A DNA stretch of 64,000 nt from JAOUEA01 sp963762075 (GTDB lineage Bacteria; Actinomycetota; UBA4738; HRBIN12). How positions within the stretch are numbered: position 1 is the stretch's first letter; each line of letters opens with the position of its first letter. A program made the position numbers and the translations under genes. The notes below the pieces were generated by a model, which ran no database searches, had not been told where the DNA came from, and worked only from the letters and a program-made list of their open reading frames with translations. Where the stretch lies: the NCBI GenBank assembly GCA_963762075.1, contig CAVXJC010000003.1, positions 426,831 to 490,830 of the forward strand, given 5' to 3'. This document shows positions 48,025-55,031 of the stretch, piece by piece.

Positions 48025-48723
48025 ATGAAGAGAGCGCTCCGCTTGGGAGTCGGCTTGATGGCCGGGCTCGCAACGCTCGTCGGGCCCGTCGGGGCACCTG
48101 TAGCAATCGCCGGTGGCGCGACTGCGTGCACGATCGTCGGGACCAGTGGTCCGGACGTGCTCAACGGCACGGCTGGTGCCGATGTGATCTGTGGCCGCGG
48201 AGGCAATGACACCCTGCGCGGTGCTGACGGCGACGACACGCTCAGGGGTGGCGTCGGCGACGACCAACTCGAAGGTGGCAACGGTGACGACCTGCTGAAG
48301 GGTGGCGGCGGCAGGGACACGATGATCGGCAGTGATGGACGCGATCGCTTCAAGGGCGGCGCGCGACGCGACACCATGCTGGGCGGCCACGGCGACGACA
48401 CGATGCGAGGCGGCAGCGCCAAAGACACCATGGCTGGCGGTCTGGACAACGACATCCTCCGAGGCGGTCCCAACGGCGACATCATGCGCGGTTCGAAGGG
48501 CGACGACACGATCCGTGGTGAAGCCGGCAAGGACCGGATCTCCGCAGGTCAGGGCAACGACCTCGTGGTCGGAGGCAAGGATGCCGACCAGTTGAGGGGC
48601 CGGGTCGGAGACGACACGATCAACTCGGTCGATGGCCTCGGGAACGACCTCGTGCGCGGTCAGGGTGGCACCGACACCTGCAACACCGACCCGGGCGACA
48701 CGGTCGACGGCTGCGAGGCCTGA
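48025..48723 (+). CDS. Secreted RTX/hemolysin-type calcium-binding repeat protein
   Basis: 232 residues. Signal peptide MKRALRLGVGLMAGLATLVG is followed by tandem nonapeptides of the GGxGxDxLx type (RGGNDTLRGADGDDTLRGGV, EGGNGDDLLKGGGGRDTMIG) through most of the protein, forming a calcium-binding beta-roll. The end is a Cys-containing cap (GTDTCNTDPGDTVDGCEA). No enzyme domain is present. ATG 48025 is chosen because AAGGAGG lies 6-7 nt upstream; an ATG at 48004 is in frame. The last 156 bp recur as a degenerate copy at 56000-56155. Confidence 0.88.
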   Translation: MKRALRLGVGLMAGLATLVGPVGAPVAIAGGATACTIVGTSGPDVLNGTAGADVICGRGGNDTLRGADGDDTLRGGVGDDQLEGGNGDDLLKGGGGRDTMIGSDGRDRFKGGARRDTMLGGHGDDTMRGGSAKDTMAGGLDNDILRGGPNGDIMRGSKGDDTIRGEAGKDRISAGQGNDLVVGGKDADQLRGRVGDDTINSVDGLGNDLVRGQGGTDTCNTDPGDTVDGCEA

Positions 48724-48735
48724 CCGGCTCGCAGC

Positions 48736-49350
48736 TCAGAGCTTCCTGAGCACGGCAACGACCTTGCCCAGGATGCGTCCTTCGGGCATCTCGTACGGCT
48801 CGAGTGCGGCGTTCTCGGGGATCAGCATCACCCGGTCTCCGTCGTGGCCGAGGCGCTTCACTGTCGCCTCGTCCTCGGCGGGACCGGGAAGCAGGGCGGC
48901 GACGATGTCGCCGTCTCTCGCGTGATCTTGTGAACGTACGACCACGAGGTCGCCGTCGAAGATGCCTGCGCCCATCATCGAGTCACCGGTCACGGTGAGC
49001 GCGAAGTGGTCGTGGTCGTCGGCGTAGCCTTCGGGCATCGCGATGTGGTCTTCGATGTGCTCCTCGGCCAACAACGGCGAACCGGCTGCGATACGGCCCA
49101 CGACGGGAACCGTGACCGCCCCAGCCCTCGGCTCGGACAAGGTCATCGCTCGTGGCTTCGTCGGGTCCTTGTGCAGCATGCCCTTGCGCTCGAGATTCGC
49201 GAGCTGCGCATGCACGCTCGATGACGATGTGAGACCCACTGCCTCACCGATCTCGCGCACGGTCGGGGGGTACCCACGTTCGCGCACCGTGTCGGCGATG
49301 AACTCGAGGATCCGTTGCTGGCGCTGGGATATCGCTGTCGTGTCAGACAC
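48736..49350 (-). CDS. lexA: SOS-response repressor LexA
   Basis: LexA represses SOS genes and is cleaved when RecA filaments form. 204 residues: N-terminal winged helix-turn-helix (RQQRILEFIADTVRERGYPP, TVREIGEAVGLTSSSSVHAQ), cleavage site in VVGRIAAGSPLLAEE (Ala-Gly), catalytic Ser in TGDSMMGAGIFDGDLVVV and Lys in ATVKRLG. GTG 49350 is supported by AGGAAGG 9 nt upstream (plus-strand 49361-49367). An SOS box overlaps its -35. It is convergent with the RTX gene and divergent from the LysM gene, the same order as lexA-Rv2719c of Mycobacterium and lexA-yneA of Bacillus. Confidence 0.97.
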   Translation of the reverse strand: MSDTTAISQRQQRILEFIADTVRERGYPPTVREIGEAVGLTSSSSVHAQLANLERKGMLHKDPTKPRAMTLSEPRAGAVTVPVVGRIAAGSPLLAEEHIEDHIAMPEGYADDHDHFALTVTGDSMMGAGIFDGDLVVVRSQDHARDGDIVAALLPGPAEDEATVKRLGHDGDRVMLIPENAALEPYEMPEGRILGKVVAVLRKL

Positions 49351-49379
49351 GGTCGTTAGCCTTCCTCTCGATGAGCGTG

Positions 49380-49419
49380 AGGCTAGCAGTCGACCGGACT
49401 CGACGCAAACATATGTTCG
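49380..49419 (-). promoter_or_regulatory. lexA promoter with LexA box
   Basis: On the minus strand: -35 TTGCGT (49408-49403), 17-bp spacer, -10 TAGCCT (49385-49380). The box CGAAC-ATAT-GTTTG (49419-49406) has one mismatch to the consensus and covers the -35, so LexA would repress itself. Confidence 0.75.
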
Positions 49420-49428
49420 AAAGCGGGC

Positions 49429-49457
49429 TTGACTTCGAACGGGCGTTCGTCCAGCAT
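49429..49457 (+). promoter_or_regulatory. LysM gene promoter with LexA box
   Basis: -35 TTGACT (49429-49434), 17-bp spacer, -10 CAGCAT (49452-49457). The perfect SOS box CGAAC-GGGC-GTTCG occupies 49436-49449, 1 nt after the -35 and 2 nt before the -10, as at recA. Confidence 0.85.
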
Positions 49458-49463
49458 CGCCGC

Positions 49464-49754
49464 ATGCAACGAACATACGTTCGGAGACGGCTGGCCGTCA
49501 TCGCCAGCTTCCTCTTGTTGGTTGGCATGTTGGGTGGCCCCATGGGCCACGCGGTGATGGCGGGCGATCGGTTCGGCCTCGTCACGTCGCGAACGCGTGT
49601 CGTGCGCGAGGGAGACACCCTTTGGTCGGTCGCCTCGGCGATCGCGCCCGATCGCGACCCTCGCGATGTGATCGATGAGATCGAGCAGCTCAACCCGGGT
49701 GTCTCGAGCTCGCTGGTGCAGGGTCAGGTGCTGCACATCCCGGCTTCTGATTGA
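49464..49754 (+). CDS. LysM-domain membrane protein, SOS-controlled YneA/Rv2719c-like cell-division suppressor candidate
   Basis: 96 residues: basic N terminus (MQRTYVRRR), one hydrophobic segment (LAVIASFLLLVGMLGGPMG) and a LysM domain (TRVVREGDTLWSVASAIAPD ... SSLVQGQVLHIPA) for peptidoglycan binding. Size, domain order, divergence from lexA and LexA control match YneA of Bacillus, DivS of Corynebacterium and ChiZ of Mycobacterium, which delay division after DNA damage. ATG 49464 lies 6 nt after the -10, a leaderless start. A second SOS box (49470-49483) lies inside codons 3-7. The function is inferred from family and context. Confidence 0.85.
   Translation: MQRTYVRRRLAVIASFLLLVGMLGGPMGHAVMAGDRFGLVTSRTRVVREGDTLWSVASAIAPDRDPRDVIDEIEQLNPGVSSSLVQGQVLHIPASD
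49470..49483 (+). promoter_or_regulatory. LexA box inside the start of the LysM gene
   Basis: Perfect CGAAC-ATAC-GTTCG match located within codons 3-7 of the LysM gene, 34 bp downstream of the box in its promoter. Together the two give tight repression. Confidence 0.8.
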
Positions 49755-49835
49755 CGGAACCGTGATTTCGGATCTCAGCTGCTCATTCGGTCCGCCGTTT
49801 GACGTTGGTGAGGCTCACATGTACCGTTCGCGCGG

Positions 49836-49851
49836 CCACTACATCTTGTGG
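49836..49851 (+). promoter_or_regulatory. Possible NrdR box upstream of nrdR
   Basis: CCACTACATCTTGTGG matches the NrdR consensus ACACWATATATWGTGT at 12 of 16 positions and lies 11 nt before the nrdR ATG, which suggests autoregulation. Confidence 0.5.
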
Positions 49852-49862
49852 CAGCGACCCTC

Positions 49863-50339
49863 ATGCGATGTCCATGGTGCGATGCCGATGAAGATCGCGT
49901 CGTCGACTCCCGGCCGGCCGACAGCGGCGCAGCCATCCGTCGTCGACGCGAGTGCGGCGCATGCACCCGCCGGTACACGACGTTCGAGCGCATCGAGGAC
50001 GTTGGACTCGTGGTCGCGAAGCGCGACGGTTCCAAGGAGCCGTTCGACCGCGCGAAGCTGGCGGGCAGCATCCGCAAGGCTCTTGCCGACAGGCCCGTCA
50101 CCTCGACCGAGGTCGAGATCATGGTCGATCGCATACAGGGCCGGCTACGGCGGCGTGGACCCGAGATCGCATCGCATCTCGTCGGACAAGAGGTGCTCGC
50201 CGCACTGCGACGCACCGACGAGGTGGCGTACTTGCGTTTCGCCTCCGTGTACAAGGAATTCGAGGGTGTGGCCGACTTCGAAAGGGAGATGGTCTCGCTC
50301 CAGAAGAAGTCCCCGGCCAAATCGCGGCGCTCGACCTGA
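49863..50339 (+). CDS. nrdR: Transcriptional repressor NrdR
   Basis: Zinc-ribbon/ATP-cone regulator of ribonucleotide reductase genes. 158 residues: MRCPWCDADEDRVVDSRPAD then RRRRECGACTRRYTTFERIE supply the four zinc cysteines; the ATP cone follows with VAKRDGSKEPFDRAKLAGSI. ATG 49863 is set by the invariant MRCPxC start. It lies directly upstream of nrdJ, its expected target, and an NrdR-like box precedes each gene. Confidence 0.96.
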   Translation: MRCPWCDADEDRVVDSRPADSGAAIRRRRECGACTRRYTTFERIEDVGLVVAKRDGSKEPFDRAKLAGSIRKALADRPVTSTEVEIMVDRIQGRLRRRGPEIASHLVGQEVLAALRRTDEVAYLRFASVYKEFEGVADFEREMVSLQKKSPAKSRRST

Positions 50340-50340
50340 T

Positions 50341-50388
50341 ACACTACATGTTGTATGTGACAAGAATTCTCGGCACATCATGTTGACG
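50341..50388 (+). promoter_or_regulatory. NrdR-box pair upstream of nrdJ
   Basis: ACACTACATGTTGTAT (50341-50356) matches the NrdR consensus at 13 of 16 positions. A weaker candidate (9 of 16) starts at 50373, 32 bp away, about three helical turns, a spacing usual for paired NrdR boxes. Confidence 0.6.
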
Positions 50389-50518
50389 TGGGGCTCCGCG
50401 GAGGTCAGAATCACCGAGCCGTAATCACATGGGTGTGGTTTTTCCCCGAAACCATCCACACATGTTCCACAGAAGAGGGCCTGGTCCATGGTCCGCCGAG
50501 AGTGAGGAGGGGTTGTCG

Positions 50519-53245
50519 GTGGCGACGAAAGAGGGCGACGTCGAAGTCATCCGAGAGGGCCTGACGTTCACGCGGTACTTCACGACCGAGGGCACACATC
50601 CGTTCGACGACGTCGAGTGGCAGGTGCGAGATGCGGTCATCCCGAACTACAAGGAAGGTGGCAACGCCTTCGAGCAGCGTGACGTCGAGTTCCCGATCGC
50701 CTGGTCGCAGAACGCGACGAACATCGTCGCCCAGAAGTACTTCCGTGGAACCCTCGGCACGCCGCAGCGCGAGTCGAGCGTGCGTCAGCTGGCGGGCCGG
50801 GTCGTCGACACGATCACCCGGTGGGGTGAGAAGAACGGCTACTTCGCGACCGACGACGACGCTCGCATCTTCGGCGAGGAACTCACCCATCTGATCGTCA
50901 CCCAGAAGGCAGCCTTCAACTCGCCGGTCTGGTTCAACGTGGGCGTGCCCGACACACCCCAGCAATGCTCTGCGTGCTTCATCCTCGCGGTCGACGACCA
51001 CATGAGCTCCATCCTCAACTGGTACGTCGAGGAAGGCACGATCTTCAAGGGGGGGTCGGGTTCGGGCATCAACCTGTCGAGGATCCGATCCTCGAAGGAG
51101 TCGCTCGCCGGGGGCGGCACCGCGAGCGGTCCCGTGAGCTTCATGCGTGGTGCCGACGCGAGCGCCGGCACGATCAAGTCGGGGGGCAAGACACGTCGCG
51201 CGGCCAAGATGGTGATCCTCAACATCGATCACCCCGACGTGGGCGATTTCATCTGGTGCAAGGCCAAAGAAGAGCACAAGGCCCGCGCGCTCCGCGATGC
51301 CGGGTTCGACATGGACCTCGACGGCAAGGACAGCGCCTCGATCCAGTATCAGAACGCCAACAATTCCATACGGGTCACCGACGAGTTCATGCGTGCCTTC
51401 GAGCAGGATCAGGACTGGAAACTAAGGGCCGTGACGAGTGGCGAGACCGTCGAGACGGTGCGGGCTCGCGAGCTCATGCGTGAGATCGCCACGGCGGCGT
51501 GGGAATGCGCCGATCCCGGCATGCAGTACGACAGCACGATCAACGAGTGGCACACCTGCCCGGCCACCGGTCGCATCAACGGGTCGAACCCGTGCTCGGA
51601 GTACATGCACCTGGACAACTCCGCCTGCAACCTCGCTTCGATGAACCTGATGAAGTTCCTGAACGAAGACGGCTCGTTCGACGTCGCGAGCTTCCGGCGC
51701 GCGGTCGAGGTCGTGTTCACTGCGCAGGAGATCGTGGTCGGGGAGTCGGACTATCCCACCGAGAAGATCCGCGACAACGCACGCGCCTTCCGGCAGCTGG
51801 GCTTGGGCTACGCGAACCTCGGCGCCCTGCTCATGGCTCGCGGCCTGCCGTATGACTCAGATGGTGGCCGCGCGTGGGCCGGCGCGATCACGGCCATCAT
51901 GACCGGACAGGCGTACCGCACGAGCGCGCGGATCGCCGAGGTCATGGGGTCGTTCGACGGGTACGAGCCCAACGCCGACGCCATGCTTCGGGTCATGCGC
52001 AAGCACCGCGCCGCCGCAGACGAGATCGACAGCGAGCTCGTGCCCGAGGCGATGCTGTCCGCGGCGAAGCAGTCGTGGGACGAGGCCGTCTCGCTGGGCG
52101 AGCGGCACGGCTATCGCAATGCGCAGGCATCGGTGCTCGCGCCAACCGGCACGATCGGGCTCATGATGGACTGCGACACCACCGGCATCGAACCCGAGCT
52201 CGCGCTCGTGAAGACGAAGAAGCTCGTCGGTGGTGGCACGATGCAGTTCGTCAACCAGACCGTGCCTCGGGCCCTCGACAAGCTCGGGTACGCCGCCGAG
52301 CAGGTTGATGACATCGTTGCCTATATCGCCGAACACAACTCGGTGGTCGACGCGCCGCACCTGAAGATCGAGCATCACGCGGTGTTCGACACGGCCATGG
52401 GTGCCCAGCCCATCCACTACATGGGCCACGTGCGCATGATGGCTGCGGCGCAACCGTTCATCTCGGGTGCGATCTCGAAGACCGTGAACATGCCAGAAGA
52501 AGCCACGATCGAAGAAGTCGAGCAACTCTTCATCGAGAGCTGGAAGCTGGGCCTCAAGGCGGTCGCGATCTACCGCGACAACTGCAAGGTCGCGCAGCCC
52601 CTGTCCGCCGACAAGAAGAAGACGGCCGAAACCGTCGCCGGTGAGCTCGCGCACCCTGTTCGCAAGCGCCTTCCGCGCACGCGACCCTCTCTGACCACGA
52701 AGTTCGAGGTCGGGGACGCTAAGGGCTACATCACGGCGAGCTCCTACCCCGATGACGGCATCGGTGAGATCTTCTTGAAGACATCGAAGCAGGGGTCGAC
52801 GCTGTCCGGAGTGATGGACGCCTTCTCGATCGCGATCTCGATCGGCTTGCAGTATGGCGTGCCGCTCGAAGCGTTCGCGGAGAAGTTCATCAACATGAAG
52901 TTCGAGCCGAGCGGCATGACGAACGATCCCGATATCCGATTCGCGTCGTCGCTTGTGGACTACACGTTCCGGCGTCTCGCACTCGACCACTTGCCCGGCG
53001 AGAAGCGCGAGGGGCTCGGCATCAGATCGATCGCCGAGCGCGCCGAGTCGATCGAGGTGGAGCTTGCCGCCAAGGCAGAGCCACCAGCAGTCCAGGCGGA
53101 ACCCGCACCCGTGATCGAGCCCACGGAGAGGGCCACGGCGAAGATGAACGATGCCCCGCTCTGCTACAGCTGCGGGTCCAAGATGCAGCCCGCGGGCTCG
53201 TGCTACGTCTGCTCGAGCTGCGGCAGCACCAGCGGCTGTTCGTGA
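50519..53245 (+). CDS. nrdJ: Adenosylcobalamin-dependent ribonucleoside-diphosphate reductase (class II)
   Basis: Makes deoxynucleotides with or without oxygen using adenosylcobalamin. 908 residues: N-terminal TEGTHPFDDVEWQVRDAVIP, FFEQR-type segment NAFEQRDVEFPIAWSQNATN, FNSPVWFNVGV, GGSGSGINLSRIRSS, the NxCxE active site in NGSNPCSEYMHLDNSACNLA, and PTGTIGLMMDCDTTGIEPEL. The C-terminal cysteine-rich end (CYSCGSKMQPAGSCYVCSSC) rereduces the active site. GTG 50519 is chosen because AGGAGG lies 8 nt upstream; an ATG at 50429 is in frame. No cobalamin riboswitch was seen in the 178-nt gap. The AdoCbl-forming enzyme is encoded at 23293-23842. Confidence 0.95.
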   Translation: MATKEGDVEVIREGLTFTRYFTTEGTHPFDDVEWQVRDAVIPNYKEGGNAFEQRDVEFPIAWSQNATNIVAQKYFRGTLGTPQRESSVRQLAGRVVDTITRWGEKNGYFATDDDARIFGEELTHLIVTQKAAFNSPVWFNVGVPDTPQQCSACFILAVDDHMSSILNWYVEEGTIFKGGSGSGINLSRIRSSKESLAGGGTASGPVSFMRGADASAGTIKSGGKTRRAAKMVILNIDHPDVGDFIWCKAKEEHKARALRDAGFDMDLDGKDSASIQYQNANNSIRVTDEFMRAFEQDQDWKLRAVTSGETVETVRARELMREIATAAWECADPGMQYDSTINEWHTCPATGRINGSNPCSEYMHLDNSACNLASMNLMKFLNEDGSFDVASFRRAVEVVFTAQEIVVGESDYPTEKIRDNARAFRQLGLGYANLGALLMARGLPYDSDGGRAWAGAITAIMTGQAYRTSARIAEVMGSFDGYEPNADAMLRVMRKHRAAADEIDSELVPEAMLSAAKQSWDEAVSLGERHGYRNAQASVLAPTGTIGLMMDCDTTGIEPELALVKTKKLVGGGTMQFVNQTVPRALDKLGYAAEQVDDIVAYIAEHNSVVDAPHLKIEHHAVFDTAMGAQPIHYMGHVRMMAAAQPFISGAISKTVNMPEEATIEEVEQLFIESWKLGLKAVAIYRDNCKVAQPLSADKKKTAETVAGELAHPVRKRLPRTRPSLTTKFEVGDAKGYITASSYPDDGIGEIFLKTSKQGSTLSGVMDAFSIAISIGLQYGVPLEAFAEKFINMKFEPSGMTNDPDIRFASSLVDYTFRRLALDHLPGEKREGLGIRSIAERAESIEVELAAKAEPPAVQAEPAPVIEPTERATAKMNDAPLCYSCGSKMQPAGSCYVCSSCGSTSGCS

Positions 53246-53268
53246 GGGCGGAGCCTCGACAGGCCCGG

Positions 53269-53274
53269 TAGCCT
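53269..53274 (+). promoter_or_regulatory. -10 element (TAGCCT) for the VOC-dut pair
   Basis: TAGCCT ends 6 nt before ATG 53281 with no Shine-Dalgarno, a leaderless start. Confidence 0.5.
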
Positions 53275-53280
53275 GTGTCG

Positions 53281-53661
53281 ATGAGGGACGAAGTCGCCAG
53301 GCTGCAAGGGTTGCATCACGTGCAGCTCGCCATGCCTCCGGGTGAGGAAGAGGCCGCGGTGCGCTTCTATGGGGCGATCTTGGGCCTCACGCAGGTACCA
53401 AAGCCGCCCGAGCTGGCGCCTCGTGGCGGCGTGTGGTTCCGTGATGAGGGCCTCGAGGTGCACCTCGGTATCGAGGAGCCTTTCACGCCTGCCGCCAAAG
53501 CGCATCCGGCGTTCCTCGTCCGCGACCTCGAGACGCTACGGGAACGCATCCAGGCCGCCGGATATCGGGTAACCGACGACGTGCCGCTCGAGGGCTATCA
53601 CCGGTGCCACGTGCGCGACCCGTTCGGCAACCGTATCGAGCTGGTGGAGCCCAAGGTCTGA
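53281..53661 (+). CDS. VOC-superfamily (glyoxalase/bleomycin-resistance-like) protein
   Basis: 126 residues of the vicinal-oxygen-chelate fold: LHHVQLAMPPGEEEAAVRFY at the N terminus, GGVWFRDEGLEVHLGIEEPF in the middle and YHRCHVRDPFGNRIELVEPK at the end, with His and Glu positions that could bind metal. The precise reaction is unknown. ATG 53281 fits the leaderless -10 box; a GTG at 53275 lies in frame. The dut ATG overlaps its stop by one base. Confidence 0.85.
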   Translation: MRDEVARLQGLHHVQLAMPPGEEEAAVRFYGAILGLTQVPKPPELAPRGGVWFRDEGLEVHLGIEEPFTPAAKAHPAFLVRDLETLRERIQAAGYRVTDDVPLEGYHRCHVRDPFGNRIELVEPKV

Positions 53662-54095
53662 TGGACCTGCCGTTCAGGCGCCTGGATCCCGAGGTGCCGC
53701 TGCCGGTCGCCCAACATGCGGGCGACGCCGGCCTCGACCTCTGCGCGAATGCCGACATCGAGGTGCTGCCCGGCGACCGAGCGATGATCCCGACGGGACT
53801 TTCGGTCGCCATACCCGAGGGGCACGCCGGACTGGTGCTGCCGCGTTCGGGGCTCGCATCGAAGCGTGGTCTGACGCTGGCGAACTCTCCCGGGCTGATC
53901 GACGCGGGCTATCGGGGCGAGGTGATGGTCTCGGCGGTGAACCTCGATCGAACGGAAGCGGTGAAGATCGTTCGCGGCGACCGCGTCGCACAACTCGTGG
54001 TCGTGGCTCTGCCTGCCGTCGAGCCAACGTGGGTGAGTGACCTTCCCGCTACCCCGCGCGGCGAAGGCGGATTCGGCTCGACCGGCTCGTCGTGA
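53661..54095 (+). CDS. dut: dUTP diphosphatase
   Basis: Trimeric dUTPase that keeps uracil out of DNA and gives dUMP for thymidylate synthesis. 144 residues with the five motifs: AGDAGLDLCA, PRSGLASK, NSPGLIDAGYRGE, the strand VKIVRGDRVAQLVV, and the C-terminal RGEGGFGSTG that closes over the substrate. ATG 53661 shares a base with the VOC gene stop. Together with nrdJ nearby it belongs to deoxynucleotide metabolism. Confidence 0.96.
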   Translation: MDLPFRRLDPEVPLPVAQHAGDAGLDLCANADIEVLPGDRAMIPTGLSVAIPEGHAGLVLPRSGLASKRGLTLANSPGLIDAGYRGEVMVSAVNLDRTEAVKIVRGDRVAQLVVVALPAVEPTWVSDLPATPRGEGGFGSTGSS

Positions 54096-54135
54096 AAGTC
54101 GGCACCACGTCGCTCCGGGTGAGCCGCCGTGCCGG

Positions 54136-54164
54136 TTGAAGGAGTCCAGGGCCGCGGTTAGCAT
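54136..54164 (+). promoter_or_regulatory. Promoter of the tRNA-Gly gene
   Basis: -35 TTGAAG (54136-54141), 17-bp spacer, -10 TAGCAT (54159-54164). The tRNA begins 13 nt after the -10. Confidence 0.6.
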
Positions 54165-54177
54165 GGTCACACACCAC

Positions 54178-54250
<73 letters not shown>

Positions 54251-54256
54251 CGGGTT

Positions 54257-54282
54257 GAACGGCCGCCCTGGGGCGGCCGTTC
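54257..54282 (+). terminator. Terminator-like hairpin after tRNA-Gly
   Basis: Perfect 11-bp stem (GAACGGCCGCC / GGCGGCCGTTC) with a 4-nt loop, 6 nt after tRNA-Gly. The following GTGTGTGA is not a true T run, so termination may be partial. Confidence 0.55.
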
Positions 54283-54342
54283 GTGTGTGACGCCTGCTGG
54301 ACTGCCGAGTGCACCGGTTCGCGTAGACTGCCGCGGCACCGC

Positions 54343-54413
54343 GGCGGGGTGGCCGAGTGGTTAGGCAGAGGCCTGCAAAGCCTCGTACACCGGTTCGATT
54401 CCGGTCCCCGCCT
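54343..54413 (+). tRNA. tRNA-Cys (GCA)
   Basis: 71 nt with acceptor GGCGGGG / CCCCGCC, a D arm with GGCCGAGTGGTTAGGC, anticodon arm GAGGCCTGCAAAGCCTC with GCA, T arm ACCGGTTCGATTCCGGT and discriminator T. CCA is not encoded. Confidence 0.95.
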
Positions 54414-54444
54414 CGAGCTTCCCGGGTACCATCAGGTGAGGCTA

Positions 54445-54484
54445 GGGCGCTTAGCTCAGGGGGAGAGCGCTTCCTTGACACGGA
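54445..54484 (+). pseudogene. 5' half of tRNA-Val (GAC), truncated in the anticodon stem
   Basis: GGGCGCT acceptor strand, D arm GCTC-AGGGGGA-GAGC, anticodon 5' stem CTTCC, loop TTGACAC with GAC, and the first three bases of the 3' stem (GGA) are present. From 54485 the expected AG, variable loop, T arm and acceptor 3' strand are missing. The upstream TACCAT at 54427 could be its -10. No matching 3' half was found downstream in the window. This marks the junction with a looser accessory region. Confidence 0.8.
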
Positions 54485-54710
54485 TCCCGGCACTGAGCGG
54501 CGTGCTGACCTGCGGAAATGCATGTCGTTACGGAGCGAGCGGCCCAGCATTATCCGCTCTCTGGCCGCGTTGACCCGTCCCCCTGATCTGGTTGGCTCGG
54601 GCGGGGAAGCTGCCTGTACTGGGATGCCTGTCCCCCCTGAGGATTGCGGACGAGACGTTTGGTCACCGCATGTAGACGTTCGACCGATGCTCGGGCTCCC
54701 CCATATGCCC

Positions 54711-54716
54711 TACGGT
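54711..54716 (+). promoter_or_regulatory. -10 element (TACGGT) for the zinc-ribbon-like gene
   Basis: TACGGT ends 6 nt before ATG 54723, without a Shine-Dalgarno. It is the same leaderless pattern as on the other side of the tRNA junction. Confidence 0.4.
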
Positions 54717-54722
54717 CCGGGG

Positions 54723-55031
54723 ATGCAGTCCTCTACCTCCGAGCAGCCCGAGCTTCCTGGGCTCCCCGCTCGGACCCCCTGCGACCTATGTGGCCACACG
54801 GAGTTTGTGCATGGCGACTTCGAGACTCGCCATTGCTTCTACTCCGAGTGCGACTGCATCGGATTCACACCAGCCGCTAGTCGAGCAGATCTCCCCGTTC
54901 AAACACCGCCATCTGTACCAGTCGTCCCCGCGTTATCCACCGCAGGGATGAGACAGGACGGAGGCTTGATGACCACCCTCGGCCACGGTGACCCGACGCC
55001 TGTTTCGTCATCCTCCCGAGTGTGGCCGTGA
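54723..55031 (+). CDS. Small cysteine-rich (zinc-ribbon-like) protein
   Basis: 102 residues. A compact Cys/His cluster, CDLCGHTEFVHGDFETRHCF then YSECDCIGF, could bind zinc. The rest is Ser/Pro-rich and probably disordered. ATG 54723 is supported by the -10 box 6 nt upstream. Its stop overlaps the next ATG (TGATG). I know similar short Cys-rich sequences in actinobacterial genomes but no function. The 238 nt between the tRNA fragment and this gene hold nothing I recognise. Confidence 0.55.
   Translation: MQSSTSEQPELPGLPARTPCDLCGHTEFVHGDFETRHCFYSECDCIGFTPAASRADLPVQTPPSVPVVPALSTAGMRQDGGLMTTLGHGDPTPVSSSSRVWP

Noticed and set aside
50340..50518. Cobalamin riboswitch before nrdJ
   Set aside because: The 178-nt gap is short and shows no B12-box-like element; NrdR boxes explain the visible inverted repeats.
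54257..54282. Attachment site or small RNA at the hairpin between tRNA-Gly and tRNA-Cys
   Set aside because: A simple perfect stem directly after a tRNA is most simply a terminator or processing hairpin; no repeat of it was seen elsewhere.
54445..54722. Group I intron in tRNA-Val
   Set aside because: The break is three bases into the 3' anticodon stem, not next to the anticodon, and no downstream tRNA half or intron core was found.
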